Numbered from the stretch's first letter, positions 27,794 through 40,283 are shown. The stretch is DNA of 64,000 nt from Ewingella sp. CoE-038-23 (GCF_040419245.1 NZ_JAZHOH010000001.1:1116001-1180000), one strand, 5' to 3'. A program made the numbers and translations. Notes: generated from the letters alone by a model not told the origin.

Positions 27794-28738
27794 TTAATGA
27801 TGGTGATGCGCGTGGCTGTGACCAAGATGGCTGTGGCCTTCTTCCGCCACACTGTCGCTGATCACACAGTCTGGCGTGCTGCAGGTACCATATTCCATCT
27901 GAATCGTGGCGTGGCCGATGCGGTATTTATCCAGCAAGTAAGCCTGAATCCGGCCTAACAGCGCGTCGTGGTCGTGAGGTGGCACAACCTGCACGTGCAG
28001 CGTCATCAGGCGTTTCTCGCCAATTTGCCAGACGTGAACGTGATGAACGCTGCGCACTTCGGGAATAGTGACCGACAAGTCTTTGCGCAGTTTCTCAATA
28101 TCAATTTCCTGCGGCGTGCCTTCCAGCAGTTCGTGGAAACTCTCCTTCATCAAGCGCCACGCATTGCTTAGCACCAGACAGGAAACCAGAACCGACAGAA
28201 TCGGGTCAATAGGCGTCCAGCCGGTTTTCATGATGATAATGGCTGCCGCCACGGCACCAATCGAGCCGAGCAGATCACCCAGCACGTGGAGCGCCGCGGC
28301 GCGCACGTTAATATTGGCTTTCTCCTCGCCCTGGTGCAGTAACCAGAATGAGAACAGATTGGCAATCAGGCCGGCAATACCAATCGCCAGCATGGTGCCG
28401 CCCATCACGGGCTGTGGGTTGGCGAAGCGGACGATGGCCTCCCACACTATCAGGATGACGATAACCAGCAGGGCGGCGGCGTTGACGAAGGCCGCCATGG
28501 TGGTCAGGCGCAGGTAGCCAAAGGTGTGGCTGGCGCTCGGTTTGCGTTTCGCGAAATGCACCGCCAAGAGCGCGATGAGCAGGGCCGCGGCGTCGGTCAG
28601 CATATGGCCAGCATCGGCGATCAGGGCCAGCGAGCCGGAGATCAGGCCGCCAATGACTTCGACAACCATGAAAACGACGGTAACCAGAAAGGCTAACAAT
28701 AACCGACGGCTATTTTTATCCTGAGGTAAAAATGACAT
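27794..28738 (-). CDS. zitB: Zinc exporter of the CDF family
   Basis: Cation diffusion facilitator that exports zinc in exchange for protons. 314 residues, six helices, with the metal-site pairs HMLTD in helix II ([15 protein letters not shown]) and HVLGD in helix V ([11 protein letters not shown]); the C-terminal cytoplasmic domain has HHVHVWQIG, and the tail is His-rich ([13 protein letters not shown]). Only 8 bases separate it from the stop of the sensor kinase gene, and that gap carries AAGGAAAG, the zitB ribosome site; a joint transcript with the two-component system is likely. In E. coli zitB stands alone beside ybgS. Confidence 0.95.
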   Translation of the reverse strand: MSFLPQDKNSRRLLLAFLVTVVFMVVEVIGGLISGSLALIADAGHMLTDAAALLIALLAVHFAKRKPSASHTFGYLRLTTMAAFVNAAALLVIVILIVWEAIVRFANPQPVMGGTMLAIGIAGLIANLFSFWLLHQGEEKANINVRAAALHVLGDLLGSIGAVAAAIIIMKTGWTPIDPILSVLVSCLVLSNAWRLMKESFHELLEGTPQEIDIEKLRKDLSVTIPEVRSVHHVHVWQIGEKRLMTLHVQVVPPHDHDALLGRIQAYLLDKYRIGHATIQMEYGTCSTPDCVISDSVAEEGHSHLGHSHAHHHH

Positions 28739-28746
28739 AGCTTTCC

Positions 28747-31700
28747 TTAAGTAATGATTTGCCGGTTTTCAGCAGCCGGATTGACTTGTCTATCAAGCTG
28801 CTGAAGCAAATCCTGCAACAGTTGATGCATTGTAGTATAGGCTTCGGGCGCAGTCTTGCCTTGCTGGCAGGCGTTGATCACCGCCTGAAATGCCTCTGCG
28901 GGCTGCGAATAGCCCAGAATCAGCAGGCTGCCCTTCATTCTATGGGCCGCATCTTTCAGAGTTTCCCTATCTTCCACGGCGTAAGCCTGAGCCGCGCGCT
29001 GCTGGTCGACCCGCAGAGTACGAAGCAGCGTCTCGCGCAACTTCTCAATCAGCCTCGGGTCGTGATTGCCCGTCAGGGCCAAACGCTCGCCAATATCTTG
29101 AAATAGCGAGCTATTGCTGGGAAGCAGTTGGCGGATATCCTCCAGTAAAATCGGCTTGGTCAGGCAGTGCGGGACTTTAAGCTGTTGTAGAGGCAGGGGG
29201 GTGAACTCCTGCACATCCGCCGAGCAGAGCACGATTTGGCTGGCAGCAAGCTGTGGATGCTGGCGCTCGCGGCGGCGGATCAGCTTGGTCAGCAGCACGC
29301 CGTCGGGGCGGGGCATGTTGTAGTCAATAAACAGCAGTTCAAATGGGCGCTCGACGTGCGCCCGCAACAGCGCACGGCCATCATCAAACAGGGTCGCGGT
29401 GATGCCCAATGCCGAGAGCTGGCGCTGCATCAGTAGCAGATTGGTCGGGTGGTCATCAATCACCGCCACGCGAAGCTGGCTCAGGCTGGGAGCCGAAGGC
29501 GCGGGCGGCGGGGCGAGAATTGGCTCGTGGGTTTCTGCCGCCGGAAGCATCAACCGCACCTCAGTTCCCGCATCCGCACGCGAGAGCAGTTCAATCTTGC
29601 CGGACATCTTATCGACAATCTCTTTGCACACCGACAGGCCCAGCCCGCTGCCCTGAACCGAGAAGCACTGGGCACCTTTGGCGCGGTAATAGGGATGGAA
29701 AAGCAGTTCGGCCTCGTCGGGATCTATGCCGCAGCCGGTATCCATCACGCGAATATCCAGCTCATCCTGCTGCCAGCGCACCTCAACCCGGATTTCCCCT
29801 TCCGCCGTAAATTTGATCGCATTGCCAATCAGGTTATTCATCACCTGCATCAATCGGTCGGGATCAATAAGCCATCTGGCGGGCAGAGAGGAGAGGGCGA
29901 TGACCTGAAAATCGACCCGTTTCTTACCCATTAGCGGCGGATAAAGGCGGCTGAGCTGGGCAATCCACTCAGTAGGCGACATCGGCTTGGGTGCCAGCGT
30001 CAGAATGCCGCTGTCGAGGCGGGCGTGGTCCTGAAGGTCATTCAGCAGGTTCATCAGCGACGACGCGGAGCTGTAAATCACCGGCAGATTTTCGCTGGTG
30101 GCGGGCTGGCGCTGAAGTTCCAGTTCGAGCAGGCCGAGAATGGCGTGCATCGGCGTGCGCAGTTCGTGGCTCAGCGTGGCGAGGAATTGGCTCTTGCTGC
30201 GGTTTGCCTCCTCCGCCTGCTGGCGCGCCAGTTCAATCATCTGCCTTTCCTGTTGCTCTTTGCGCTGCTCGCGGCGCTGTAGCCACTGGCGGCGCGCGAG
30301 GATCACCAGCAGCACCGCGACGACGCTGGCAAGCAGGCCGAGGAGCCACGTAGTTTGCGGCGGCATGCGATTGTCATTGACCGCATCAATCACATTGCGG
30401 CGATCGCTGGTCCAGTCATCACGCAGCGATTGCAGCGTCTGCGGCGGGATCTGCTGTAGGCTTTTGTCCAAAATTGACAGCAGCAGCGGAGAGGCCGCGT
30501 CGACGCCAAAGGAGATGGGGTAGGAGATATTATTGGCGGCGAAAGCCAGCTTTATCTGGCCGGAATAGCGCGAAAGCGAGATGAAGTTGGCCGAAACAAT
30601 ATTATCGATCAGCGCGTCGATTTGCCCATTAGCCAGAGCGTCATACAGGGTTTGGGTATCGTCGAAGGCGATTTGCTGGACGTCCGCGGGAAGCAGAGAC
30701 GCGGCGAGATCCCCGCGCATGACGCCAATCCTTTTACCAGCCAGATTCTGCCACGTGGAGACACCTTCGCTGCTTTGGCGGACATACACGCCCCACAGCG
30801 AGCGATGGAAAGGCATGCTGCTGAGGTAGTTCTCGCGCGAATTCGCCGACAGTGGCAGCACCGCGCGGAACAGCGCCTGCCCCTGACGCACCTGAGCATC
30901 GGCGCGCTGCGGGTTGCTTCCCCAAACTGGTTCGAACTTCAGCCCGGTGTTTTGCGCGATGATGTTGAGAATATCCACCACGTAGCCGTGCGGCAGCCCG
31001 TCGGATCCGCGATAAACGAAGGGATAATTGTTCTCCGTCGCGGCATAGTTGACCTGCGGATGTTGATGAACCCACTCTTGTTCCATCGCCGTCAGCGAGG
31101 CATTTCCGGCGTCCAAATAGCTAGGGATCGGCTTATTCCAGCGGCCTTGCAGGGTGTTCATCACCTCCATCGGCGTGGTGGTGATGGTCTGGTTGAGCAC
31201 CTCGAGCAGGGCCGGGTTTCTACTGACGAAAACAAAGGAGAGGTTGCCAAAATCCAGCGCGCTTTCAATGCGATAGATTTGGCCGAGTTGCAGCTGATCC
31301 AAAATGAAACTGGCGCTGGCCTCATCGGCAATCAGGTAATCACTTTTGCCATTAAGCAGGGAGTAAATAGCCTGCAGGTTGTTGTCGAACAGGTGGACGT
31401 CAGGGGTTAATTTTCTAATACGATCAAAAGCCTGCATGCCGGTCATCTTACTAATGGCGATTTGGGCGTCGTGGGAATTGACCATGACCTGACGGCCGTT
31501 TTGCCGGTTGCGCAGGACACGCAGCGGGCTGACGTAATAAGGTTTTGACGCCCACATCCCCGAAGGCAGGGCGTTTAGCGGGATGCCATAAAACAGGTCG
31601 ATCTCCCCCTGAGCCAGCGCGCTCTGCAAAGCGGGCAGGGAAGGGTAGCCGCGCAGGTCCAGTGTGATACCTAATGCCTGCTGGACATAGCTCAGATAGT

Positions 31701-31935
31701 CGGCGTTTAGCCCATAAAAATCATTGTTGATCAAAATGTTGTAGGGGCTTGTATTGTCGCTGAGAATGCCAATGCGCAGCGTTTTTCCGCGCCACGGATT
31801 GTTGACCCCGTTGAGTAAAACGTCGGTGGGCAGGCTGAGATTATTCATTAAGTGCAGGGTGGTCGGCGCAGCCTGAAGGGGAGAAGTCAGCAGCAAAAAC
31901 AGCGTCAGCCACATGCCGTGAAGAGCCTTTCTCAC
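28747..31935 (-). CDS. Hybrid sensor histidine kinase, BvgS/EvgS type
   Basis: Unorthodox sensor kinase for a four-step phosphorelay. In 1062 residues: signal peptide 1-22, two periplasmic solute-binding (SBP_bac_3, Venus-flytrap) domains at about 50-270 and 290-510, one membrane helix at 528-547, a short linker with coiled-coil character, HisKA with phospho-acceptor His590 (LSHELRTP), HATPase with N-box near 700-709, DTGCGID 732-738 and GSGLGLS 762-768, a receiver domain with Asp871 (FIDYNMP) and Lys927, and a C-terminal Hpt domain with His998 (AHRMKGS). No PAS domain is seen, unlike BvgS. The gene overlaps the upstream response regulator by 4 bases and precedes zitB by 8 bases. The signal is unknown; all phosphorelay residues are present. 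Confidence 0.93.
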   Translation of the reverse strand: MRKALHGMWLTLFLLLTSPLQAAPTTLHLMNNLSLPTDVLLNGVNNPWRGKTLRIGILSDNTSPYNILINNDFYGLNADYLSYVQQALGITLDLRGYPSLPALQSALAQGEIDLFYGIPLNALPSGMWASKPYYVSPLRVLRNRQNGRQVMVNSHDAQIAISKMTGMQAFDRIRKLTPDVHLFDNNLQAIYSLLNGKSDYLIADEASASFILDQLQLGQIYRIESALDFGNLSFVFVSRNPALLEVLNQTITTTPMEVMNTLQGRWNKPIPSYLDAGNASLTAMEQEWVHQHPQVNYAATENNYPFVYRGSDGLPHGYVVDILNIIAQNTGLKFEPVWGSNPQRADAQVRQGQALFRAVLPLSANSRENYLSSMPFHRSLWGVYVRQSSEGVSTWQNLAGKRIGVMRGDLAASLLPADVQQIAFDDTQTLYDALANGQIDALIDNIVSANFISLSRYSGQIKLAFAANNISYPISFGVDAASPLLLSILDKSLQQIPPQTLQSLRDDWTSDRRNVIDAVNDNRMPPQTTWLLGLLASVVAVLLVILARRQWLQRREQRKEQQERQMIELARQQAEEANRSKSQFLATLSHELRTPMHAILGLLELELQRQPATSENLPVIYSSASSLMNLLNDLQDHARLDSGILTLAPKPMSPTEWIAQLSRLYPPLMGKKRVDFQVIALSSLPARWLIDPDRLMQVMNNLIGNAIKFTAEGEIRVEVRWQQDELDIRVMDTGCGIDPDEAELLFHPYYRAKGAQCFSVQGSGLGLSVCKEIVDKMSGKIELLSRADAGTEVRLMLPAAETHEPILAPPPAPSAPSLSQLRVAVIDDHPTNLLLMQRQLSALGITATLFDDGRALLRAHVERPFELLFIDYNMPRPDGVLLTKLIRRRERQHPQLAASQIVLCSADVQEFTPLPLQQLKVPHCLTKPILLEDIRQLLPSNSSLFQDIGERLALTGNHDPRLIEKLRETLLRTLRVDQQRAAQAYAVEDRETLKDAAHRMKGSLLILGYSQPAEAFQAVINACQQGKTAPEAYTTMHQLLQDLLQQLDRQVNPAAENRQIIT

Positions 31936-32540
31936 TGCTGTAACTCTTTATAAACGGCTGCCAGCTCGAACAGGTTCTTGGCGCCGGTTTTACGCAGAAT
32001 AGTATTTTTATGGGTGCTGACGGTTTTATTGCTGATGTTGAGCATGTCGGCAATTTGCACGTTCGACAGCCCCTGCGACAGCAATCCGATGACCTGCAAC
32101 TCTTTCGGCGTCAACGCCAGCGTCTCTTCCACCTCTTCTTGCAGGCAAGGGTTGATGAAGTCGGGGAAACTGCGCTCGCCCTGACTCAGCGCGTCAATGG
32201 CGGCGATAAGCTGCGGCATCGGCTGGCCCTTGCTGACAAATCCGCAGGCACCGGCGTTAAAGGCCAGGCGAGCGTAAACCTCTTCCTCCTGAGCAGTGTA
32301 AATCAGCACGGTGAGGTCGGGATAATGGCGCAGCATGCGGCGCATAAGCTGTAAACCGTCCACCTGCGGCAAGCCAATATCCAGCACCACGAGGGCAAAT
32401 TGCTCCTCCGCCAGAGACGCCATCGCCTGAACGTCGTCCGAGACGCTGGTCATCTGCCATGAAAAATTCGATTTTTGCAGGGCAGCTTCCAGGGCAACCT
32501 GAACTAAGGGATGATCGTCAACGAGGAGCAAGGCTGGCAT
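31932..32540 (-). CDS. Response regulator, NarL/LuxR family (BvgA/EvgA type)
   Basis: DNA-binding response regulator of 202 residues. The receiver domain (1-120) has the acidic pair Asp8-Asp9, the phosphorylation site Asp54 (VVLDIGLP) and Lys104. The C-terminal LuxR helix-turn-helix (about 140-200) reads LTPKELQVIGLLSQGLSNVQIADMLNISNKTVSTHK. It overlaps the kinase gene by 4 bases (ATGA), so the pair is translated together and surely cognate. EvgA-like by domain make-up; true orthology with E. coli EvgA is not established. Confidence 0.93.
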   Translation of the reverse strand: MPALLLVDDHPLVQVALEAALQKSNFSWQMTSVSDDVQAMASLAEEQFALVVLDIGLPQVDGLQLMRRMLRHYPDLTVLIYTAQEEEVYARLAFNAGACGFVSKGQPMPQLIAAIDALSQGERSFPDFINPCLQEEVEETLALTPKELQVIGLLSQGLSNVQIADMLNISNKTVSTHKNTILRKTGAKNLFELAAVYKELQQ

Positions 32541-32612
32541 AAAATACGTTCACTGCATGTGGCCAAAAGGACTTTCAGCATAACCGAAGCCGGATCGCTT
32601 GCAAACGCCGAT

Positions 32613-32640
32613 AAAAAAGGGAGCCGAGGCTCCCTTTGGG
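32613..32640 (-). terminator. Intrinsic terminator of ybgS
   Basis: On the minus strand, AAAGGGAGCC-TC-GGCTCCCTTT runs into seven T. It lies between ybgS and the regulator gene, both leftward. Confidence 0.85.
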
Positions 32641-32691
32641 CGGTTAACGAGGTAATTGACTGACGGAATCTTTGCTTTCCGTCATAACACC

Positions 32692-33030
32692 TTAGTTACC
32701 GGTCGCTTTAGATTGGTTGGTACCCGGAACTTGGTCTGGGCAGCGGCCGTCTTTACACATGGCCTTTTTGTGATCTACCGTTTTCTTATGTGCTTCGCTG
32801 TGTTTCTTGGTGGTGTTCTTGTGCGTTTTGTCTTTATGCACTTCGTTCACTGGCTGGTCAGTGTTGTTGATTTTGCTGTTATCTACATTGTTCGGGGCAA
32901 TTTTCTGGATTGAACCCGGATCGTTCGCCTGATTCGCTGCGCCATTGCCTGAACCTGAATCATCTGCAAAGGCTGCACCCGTACCCATCGCCATTGAAGC
33001 AGCAAATACCATCATAATGATCTTCTTCAT
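32692..33030 (-). CDS. ybgS: YbgS-like periplasmic protein
   Basis: Secreted protein of unknown function, 112 residues, with signal peptide MKKIIMMVFAASMAMGTGAAFA. It shares APNNVDN and the C-terminal MCKDGRCPD with E. coli YbgS and sits in the same place between zitB and aroG. The middle is rich in Lys, His, Thr and Asn and probably disordered. The two Cys in CKDGRC could pair or bind metal. E. coli ybgS is induced by acid or stress in some studies; no regulator site is seen here. Confidence 0.8.
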   Translation of the reverse strand: MKKIIMMVFAASMAMGTGAAFADDSGSGNGAANQANDPGSIQKIAPNNVDNSKINNTDQPVNEVHKDKTHKNTTKKHSEAHKKTVDHKKAMCKDGRCPDQVPGTNQSKATGN

Positions 33031-33256
33031 ACCTGACTCTCCATCTCATGGTTGTGAATATTCATTTGTCGTAGGGCTGTACAAAAAACGCCATATCTAA
33101 AGATTAGCTTAAGTTAGACAGGTCGAAGGATTATTGAGACTAATCGCAATAGCCATACTGGCTTAAAGTGCATTTACACCAGCTGACATTGCAGCTAGAT
33201 TGGATGCGTTCAGCATTCTGCTACGCCTTTATTTTGAAATACCCATTGGAACAGCT

Positions 33257-34309
33257 ATGACCTATCAAAACGACGACTTACGCATCAAAGACATTAAGGA
33301 ACTTTTGCCGCCTGTAGCCCTGTTAGAGAAATTTCCCGCTACCGATAAAGCCGCAAAAACGGTATCTCAGGCACGTAATGCCATTCATAAGATACTGAAA
33401 GGGAACGATGATCGTTTACTCGTCGTTATTGGTCCTTGTTCGATTAACGATCCCAAAGCCGCGAAAGAATATGCTGCACGTTTACTCAGCCTGCGCGAAG
33501 AACTGCACGGTGACCTGGAAATCGTGATGCGCGTTTACTTCGAAAAACCGCGTACCACCGTGGGCTGGAAGGGCTTAATCAACGATCCACACATGAACAA
33601 CAGCTTCCAGATTAATGATGGTTTACGCATAGCGCGTAAATTGTTGCTGGATATTAATGACACTGGCCTGCCGGCTGCTGGTGAGTTCCTCGATATGATC
33701 ACGCCGCAATATTTAGCGGATTTGATGAGTTGGGGTGCAATTGGCGCGCGTACCACTGAATCTCAGGTACACCGCGAGCTGGCGTCTGGCCTGTCTTGCC
33801 CGGTGGGCTTCAAAAATGGCACCGACGGCACCATCAAAGTGGCCATCGACGCTATCAACGCGGCGGGCGCGCCACACTGCTTCCTGTCGGTCACCAAGTG
33901 GGGCCACTCGGCGATTGTCAGCACTAGCGGCAACAACGACTGTCATATCATCCTGCGCGGCGGCAAAGAGCCAAACTATAGCGCTGACGATGTGAAAGCC
34001 GTGAAAGAAGGCCTGAAAAAAGGCGGCCTGCCAGCCCAAATCATGATCGACTTCAGCCACGCCAACAGCAGCAAACAGTATAAAAAGCAGATGGAAGTCT
34101 GTACTGACGTTTGCGGCCAGCTGGCAAAGGGCGAGCAGTCGATTATTGGCGTGATGGTTGAAAGCCACTTGGTGGAAGGCAATCAGAGCCTCGACAGCGG
34201 CGAACCACTGGTTTACGGCAAAAGCGTCACCGACGGCTGCATTGGTTGGGAAGACACTGAAGTGCTGCTGCGCCAACTGGCGGATGCGGTGAAAGCGCGT
34301 CGCGGTTAA
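33257..34309 (+). CDS. aroG: DAHP synthase, phenylalanine-sensitive
   Basis: First step of the shikimate pathway: phosphoenolpyruvate plus erythrose-4-phosphate to DAHP. 350 residues starting MTYQNDDLRIKDIKELLPP as in E. coli AroG. Catalytic and metal residues are in VVIGPCSIND, RVYFEKPRTTVGWKGLINDP, KNGTDG and MIDFSHANSSK. The segment INDTGLPAAGEF carries the Asp and Pro of the Phe-inhibited isozyme. The ATG at 33257 replaces an in-frame start 19 codons upstream that lacks family similarity. A convergent terminator separates it from gpmA. Confidence 0.97.
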   Translation: MTYQNDDLRIKDIKELLPPVALLEKFPATDKAAKTVSQARNAIHKILKGNDDRLLVVIGPCSINDPKAAKEYAARLLSLREELHGDLEIVMRVYFEKPRTTVGWKGLINDPHMNNSFQINDGLRIARKLLLDINDTGLPAAGEFLDMITPQYLADLMSWGAIGARTTESQVHRELASGLSCPVGFKNGTDGTIKVAIDAINAAGAPHCFLSVTKWGHSAIVSTSGNNDCHIILRGGKEPNYSADDVKAVKEGLKKGGLPAQIMIDFSHANSSKQYKKQMEVCTDVCGQLAKGEQSIIGVMVESHLVEGNQSLDSGEPLVYGKSVTDGCIGWEDTEVLLRQLADAVKARRG

Positions 34310-34345
34310 GTTTTAACACGCTGCTCGCTGAAAAGCAGACATAAA

Positions 34346-34370
34346 AAACGGGGCCGATTGGCCCCGTTTT
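34346..34370. terminator. Bidirectional terminator aroG/gpmA
   Basis: Perfect stem AAAACGGGGCC-GATT-GGCCCCGTTTT between the convergent genes, with A and T tracts on both sides. Confidence 0.9.
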
Positions 34371-34396
34371 GCTATCTGAAGTTTAGCCGAGGCTAA

Positions 34397-35149
34397 TTAC
34401 TTCGCTTTACCTTGGTTAGCAACGGCCGCGGCTTTCGCTGCGATTTCGTCTGCATCACCTAAGTAGTAGCGTTTGATAGGTTTGAAGTTTTCGTCGAATT
34501 CGTAAACCAATGGAACACCGGTAGGGATGTTCAGTTCCAGAATTTCGTCTTCGCTCAGGTCATCAAGATATTTAACCAGCGCACGCAGGGAGTTACCGTG
34601 AGCCGCAACGATCACGCGCTCGCCGCTTTCAATGCGTGGTTTGATAACGTCAGTCCAGTAAGGGATAACGCGATCGATGGTCAGAGCCAGACTTTCAGTG
34701 GTTGGCAGCTCTTCAGGGCGCAGTTTTGCGTAACGCGGGTCGTGCCCTGGGAAACGCTCATCGCTCTTGTCTAATTCTGGTGGGGTTACCGCGAAGCCGC
34801 GACGCCACTGTTTAACTTGCTCGTCGCCATATTTAGCGGCGGTTTCAGCTTTATCCAGGCCCTGCAACGCGCCGTAGTGACGTTCGTTCAGTTTCCATGA
34901 TTTCTCAACCGGCAGCCAAGGCTGGTCCAGTTGATCTAATACGTTCCACAGCGTGTGGATAGCGCGCTTCAGCACGGAGGTGTAGGCGAAATCGAACTGG
35001 AAGCCTTCGTCTTTCAGCAGTTTACCCGCAGCTTTAGCTTCTTTCTGCCCTTTCTCGGACAGGTCAACGTCGTACCAACCGGTAAAGCGGTTTTCTTGGT
35101 TCCACTGGCTTTCGCCGTGTCTTACCAGAACCAGCTTGGTTACAGCCAT
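34397..35149 (-). CDS. gpmA: 2,3-bisphosphoglycerate-dependent phosphoglycerate mutase
   Basis: Glycolytic interconversion of 3- and 2-phosphoglycerate. 250 residues as in E. coli. The phospho-acceptor His is in [12 protein letters not shown], and [19 protein letters not shown] and [13 protein letters not shown] are the other active-site stretches. The start at 35149 ([12 protein letters not shown]) has GGAG about 8 bases upstream; a start 5 codons earlier is possible but lacks the family pattern. A Fur box overlaps its promoter. Confidence 0.97.
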   Translation of the reverse strand: MAVTKLVLVRHGESQWNQENRFTGWYDVDLSEKGQKEAKAAGKLLKDEGFQFDFAYTSVLKRAIHTLWNVLDQLDQPWLPVEKSWKLNERHYGALQGLDKAETAAKYGDEQVKQWRRGFAVTPPELDKSDERFPGHDPRYAKLRPEELPTTESLALTIDRVIPYWTDVIKPRIESGERVIVAAHGNSLRALVKYLDDLSEDEILELNIPTGVPLVYEFDENFKPIKRYYLGDADEIAAKAAAVANQGKAK

Positions 35150-35178
35150 AGCTAAACTCCTCAATTAACTGAATATTC

Positions 35179-35197
35179 AATGATAACTGTTATCATT
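35179..35197. promoter_or_regulatory. Fur box overlapping gpmA promoter
   Basis: AATGATAACTGTTATCATT is a 19-base palindrome whose centre TGATAAC-T-GTTATCA matches the 7-1-7 Fur consensus at 13 of 15 positions. It overlaps a perfect TATAAT on the minus strand (35195-35200), with TTGCCG 18 bases further upstream. E. coli gpmA is reported to be Fur-controlled, which agrees. Confidence 0.8.
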
Positions 35198-35303
35198 ATA
35201 GGGTCTGTGCGCCGCAGACGGCAATCTGATTGTTGCATCTCATGCTGCCTGCGGCGCGCATTGGTCACTCACCATAGCGAATTTAAGAGTTCAGTTCAGC
35301 CGC

Positions 35304-35636
35304 TTAGCCTGCTTTTTTCAGGCACGTGCTCATGAACGTCTTACGAGCATCACCTTTCAGCTCTTTTTTGGCTGCGTCGGCATTACAGGTTTTCATCTTG
35401 TTTTGTTGATCGGTCAACTTTTGATCCGGCTTGGTTTCAGCCTTCAAACAGTGGCTCATAAAGGTCTTACGCTCATCGCCTTTCAGCGACTGCGTGGTGG
35501 CCTGTTGATTACAATCAGTCATTTTCTGACGTTGTGCCGTCTGTGCGGCGGAAGGGGCTTTTACAGCATCAGCGGCCAGCGCAGAGCCGCCAATTAACAG
35601 CGTAGTAAGCAGAGGTAAAACCACAGATAAACGCAT
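35304..35636 (-). CDS. psiF: PsiF family protein
   Basis: Small secreted protein of unknown function; E. coli psiF is induced by phosphate starvation and lies beside phoA. 110 residues: signal peptide about 1-24 (MRLSVVLPLLTTLLIGGSALA) and two PsiF repeats, CNQQATTQSLKGDERKTFMSHCLK and CNADAAKKELKGDARKTFMSTCLK, each with two Cys. The ATG at 35636 with AAAAGGAA in front is taken instead of a frame reaching 35798 without a signal peptide. Its place between gpmA and galM differs from E. coli. No clear Pho box was found. Confidence 0.88.
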   Translation of the reverse strand: MRLSVVLPLLTTLLIGGSALAADAVKAPSAAQTAQRQKMTDCNQQATTQSLKGDERKTFMSHCLKAETKPDQKLTDQQNKMKTCNADAAKKELKGDARKTFMSTCLKKAG

Positions 35637-35759
35637 AACGGATTCCTTTTCAGACGTCCCCCTAACGGGACACTCCCTAAGCGTAGATCGGCCTTTGCGC
35701 TTTAGCATTAAAAAAGCGTAACAGCTGGCGCAGAAAGTGATGAAAAGGGGAGAGAGCGC

Positions 35760-35785
35760 AAAGAAAACAGGGCCTTGCGGCCCTG
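35760..35785 (-). terminator. Intrinsic terminator of gal operon
   Basis: On the minus strand CAGGGCC-GCAA-GGCCCTG is followed by TTTTCTTT, 23 bases after the galM stop. Confidence 0.85.
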
Positions 35786-35807
35786 AGTGTGGAATCAATC
35801 TGGCGGT

Positions 35808-36847
35808 TTATAATGCAAAAAATTGATAAACCGTCTGCGAACGGTAGCCCTGGCCGGGTTTTATCCAGCAGCTAGGCTGCGGCCATTCAGGGTGATTCGG
35901 ACTGTCGGGGAGAAACTCGGTTTCCAGCGCCACGCCCTGATAGTTTTCATATTCCCCGCCAGAGCGATTCGGCGTACCGCGCAGGAAATTGCCGGTGTAG
36001 ACCTGTAGCGCCGGGGCTGAGGTAAACAGGCTCATTTTAACCTTGCCGTCGGCTGACCATAGGTGCGCCGCCGGATGCTCCGCGCTGTTACAGGTGCGAT
36101 TGAGCAACCACGCGTGGTCATAGCCTTTCACTCGCTGCTGCTCGCGGTCGCGCAGGAAATCCTCGGCCAGCGTTTTGGGCGCGCGGAAATCCAGCCCGGT
36201 GTGCTCGACAGGGGTCAGATCAGCACTGGGAATGCCGTCACTGTCGACCGGCAAGAAACGCTCGGCGAACAGTTGCAGCTTCTGTTTGCGCGCATCGTGA
36301 CCTTCGCCATCCAGATTGAAATAGGCGTGGTTGGTGAGGTTAATCGGGCAGAGTTTGTCGACCGTCGCCTGATAGCGAATTTCCAGACGATGATCGTCAG
36401 TAAGGCGATAGTGAACCTCCGCCGTCATATTGCCCGGATAACCCTGATCGCCATCGGCGGAGAGCAGTTGGAAGCTCACCGCCTGCGCGCTGCGTGACAG
36501 TAGCGTCCAGCGCCGCGCGTGGAAGCCCTCAGGGCCGCCGTGCAGCTGGTTTTCACCCTGATTTGGCACCAGCGCATAAGTTTGCCCGTCAATCGTCAGC
36601 TGCGATTTGGCGATGCGATTAGCGTAGCGGCCAACGGTGGCACCCAGATAGGCACTTTGATTGACATAGCCCTGCGGCGATTCGCAGCCCAGCAGCAGCT
36701 CGCGCTTGCTGCCATCGGCGAGAGGGAATTCCAGCGAAAGCCAAGTCGCGCCCCAATCCATGAACGTGGCGGTGGTGCCCGCCGCATTCTGCAGGGTGAT
36801 CAGCTCGAACGGGTCGCCGTCCGGTGCCAACGGGGTGTTTTCCGGTT

Positions 36848-36854
<7 letters not shown>
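35808..36854 (-). CDS. galM: Galactose mutarotase (aldose 1-epimerase)
   Basis: Converts beta- to alpha-D-galactose, the GalK substrate. 348 residues of beta-sandwich fold; family motifs are [27 protein letters not shown] (His), [12 protein letters not shown] (catalytic His) and the C-terminal [19 protein letters not shown] with the catalytic Glu. Last gene of galETKM; its start overlaps galK by 7 bases. Confidence 0.97.
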
Positions 36855-39075
<2,221 letters not shown>

Positions 39076-40092
39076 TTAGTCTGGATAACCCTGCGGGTTT
39101 TTGGACTGCCATAACCAGGTATCGTTAGCCATATCTTCCAGCGTGCGGGTGACGCGCCAGTTCAGTTCATTGGCGGCTTTGTTTGGGTCAGCCCAGTAGG
39201 CTGGCAGGTCGCCGTCGCGACGCGGGGCGAAGTGGTACTTCACCGGCTTGCCGCAGGCTTTGCTGAAAGCATTAACCACTTCCAGCACGCTGTGGCCAAA
39301 GCCCGCGCCGAGGTTATAAATGTGCACGCCAGCGCGGTTATGCAGGGTTTTCATCGCGGCAATGTGGCCGTCGGCCAGGTCCACTACGTGGATGTAGTCG
39401 CGCACGCCGGTGCCGTCTTTGGTCGGGTAATCATTGCCGAAAATCGACAGGGATTCGCGGCGGCCCACGGCGACCTGCGCGATAAACGGCATCAGGTTGT
39501 TCGGGATGCCCTGTGGGTCTTCGCCCATCAAACCTGACGGATGCGCACCCACCGGGTTGAAGTAACGCAGTAGGGTGATGCTCCAGTCCGGCTCAGCGCG
39601 CTGCACGTCTTGCAGAATTTGTTCCACCATCAGCTTGCTGCGGCCATACGGGCTAGAAGGGTTGCCGGTCGGGAAGTCTTCCACATAAGGCGTCTTCGGC
39701 TGGTCGCCGTAAACCGTCGCGGAAGAGCTGAAAATCAGGTTCTTAACGCCCGCGTCGCGCATGGCTTCCACCAACACCAGCGTGCCACTCACGTTATTGT
39801 CGTAATAGGCCAGCGGCTTGGCGACGGATTCTCCCACGGCTTTCCAGCCTGCAAAGTGAATTACCGAATGCACGGCGTGCTCGCTGAAAATCTTATCGAG
39901 GATGGTGCGATCGCGGATATCGCCCTGATAGAACAGCGGCGTTTTGCCACTCAGCGTAGTGATACGCTCGAGCACGCTGGCTTTGCTGTTATGCAGGTTA
40001 TCTAAAATGATTGGCGTGTAGCCCGCTGCAATCAATTGCACACAGGTATGACTACCAATGTAACCGCTACCACCCGTAACTAAGACGTACAT
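39076..40092 (-). CDS. galE: UDP-glucose 4-epimerase
   Basis: Interconverts UDP-galactose and UDP-glucose; also supplies UDP-galactose for surface polysaccharide. 338 residues of short-chain dehydrogenase fold: NAD site VLVTGGSGYIGSHTC at the N-terminus, catalytic Ser in IFSSSATVYGDQ and YGRSKLMVEQIL with the Tyr-Lys pair. First gene of the gal operon, with two GalR-type operators upstream. Confidence 0.98.
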   Translation of the reverse strand: MYVLVTGGSGYIGSHTCVQLIAAGYTPIILDNLHNSKASVLERITTLSGKTPLFYQGDIRDRTILDKIFSEHAVHSVIHFAGWKAVGESVAKPLAYYDNNVSGTLVLVEAMRDAGVKNLIFSSSATVYGDQPKTPYVEDFPTGNPSSPYGRSKLMVEQILQDVQRAEPDWSITLLRYFNPVGAHPSGLMGEDPQGIPNNLMPFIAQVAVGRRESLSIFGNDYPTKDGTGVRDYIHVVDLADGHIAAMKTLHNRAGVHIYNLGAGFGHSVLEVVNAFSKACGKPVKYHFAPRRDGDLPAYWADPNKAANELNWRVTRTLEDMANDTWLWQSKNPQGYPD

Positions 40093-40168
40093 AATTGCTC
40101 CCTGAGAGTCATGTTGAGCTTAAGATACCATGCAGCGAGGCTGAAAAAGGTGATCTATGCTCAAGTTC

Positions 40169-40184
40169 ATGGAATCGCTTACAT
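40169..40184. promoter_or_regulatory. GalR/GalS operator, proximal
   Basis: On the minus strand ATGTAAGCGATTCCAT resembles the E. coli external gal operator GTGTAAACGATTCCAC and the consensus GTGTAANCGNTTACAC. It lies in the galE leader, 77 bases before the start, with its centre 99 bases from the distal operator. Confidence 0.7.
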
Positions 40185-40267
40185 CACAGTCTAGCACCAG
40201 TATCCGCCTTAATACAGCGAGGCGCACAGGCGGGGACAAATCAGGAAGGAAGCACAGAGGGATTGGA

Positions 40268-40283
40268 GTGTAATCGTTTACAC
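40268..40283. promoter_or_regulatory. GalR/GalS operator, distal
   Basis: GTGTAATCGTTTACAC is an exact match to the GalR/GalS consensus GTGTAANCGNTTACAC. Paired with the proximal operator it could form the repression loop known from the E. coli gal operon. Confidence 0.88.

Noticed and set aside
33155..33180. TyrR box upstream of aroG
   Set aside because: TTTACA is present but the other arm matches poorly at the required spacing.
35640..35720. Pho box in front of psiF
   Set aside because: Only a weak CTGTTAC-like half was found; spacing and second repeat do not fit.
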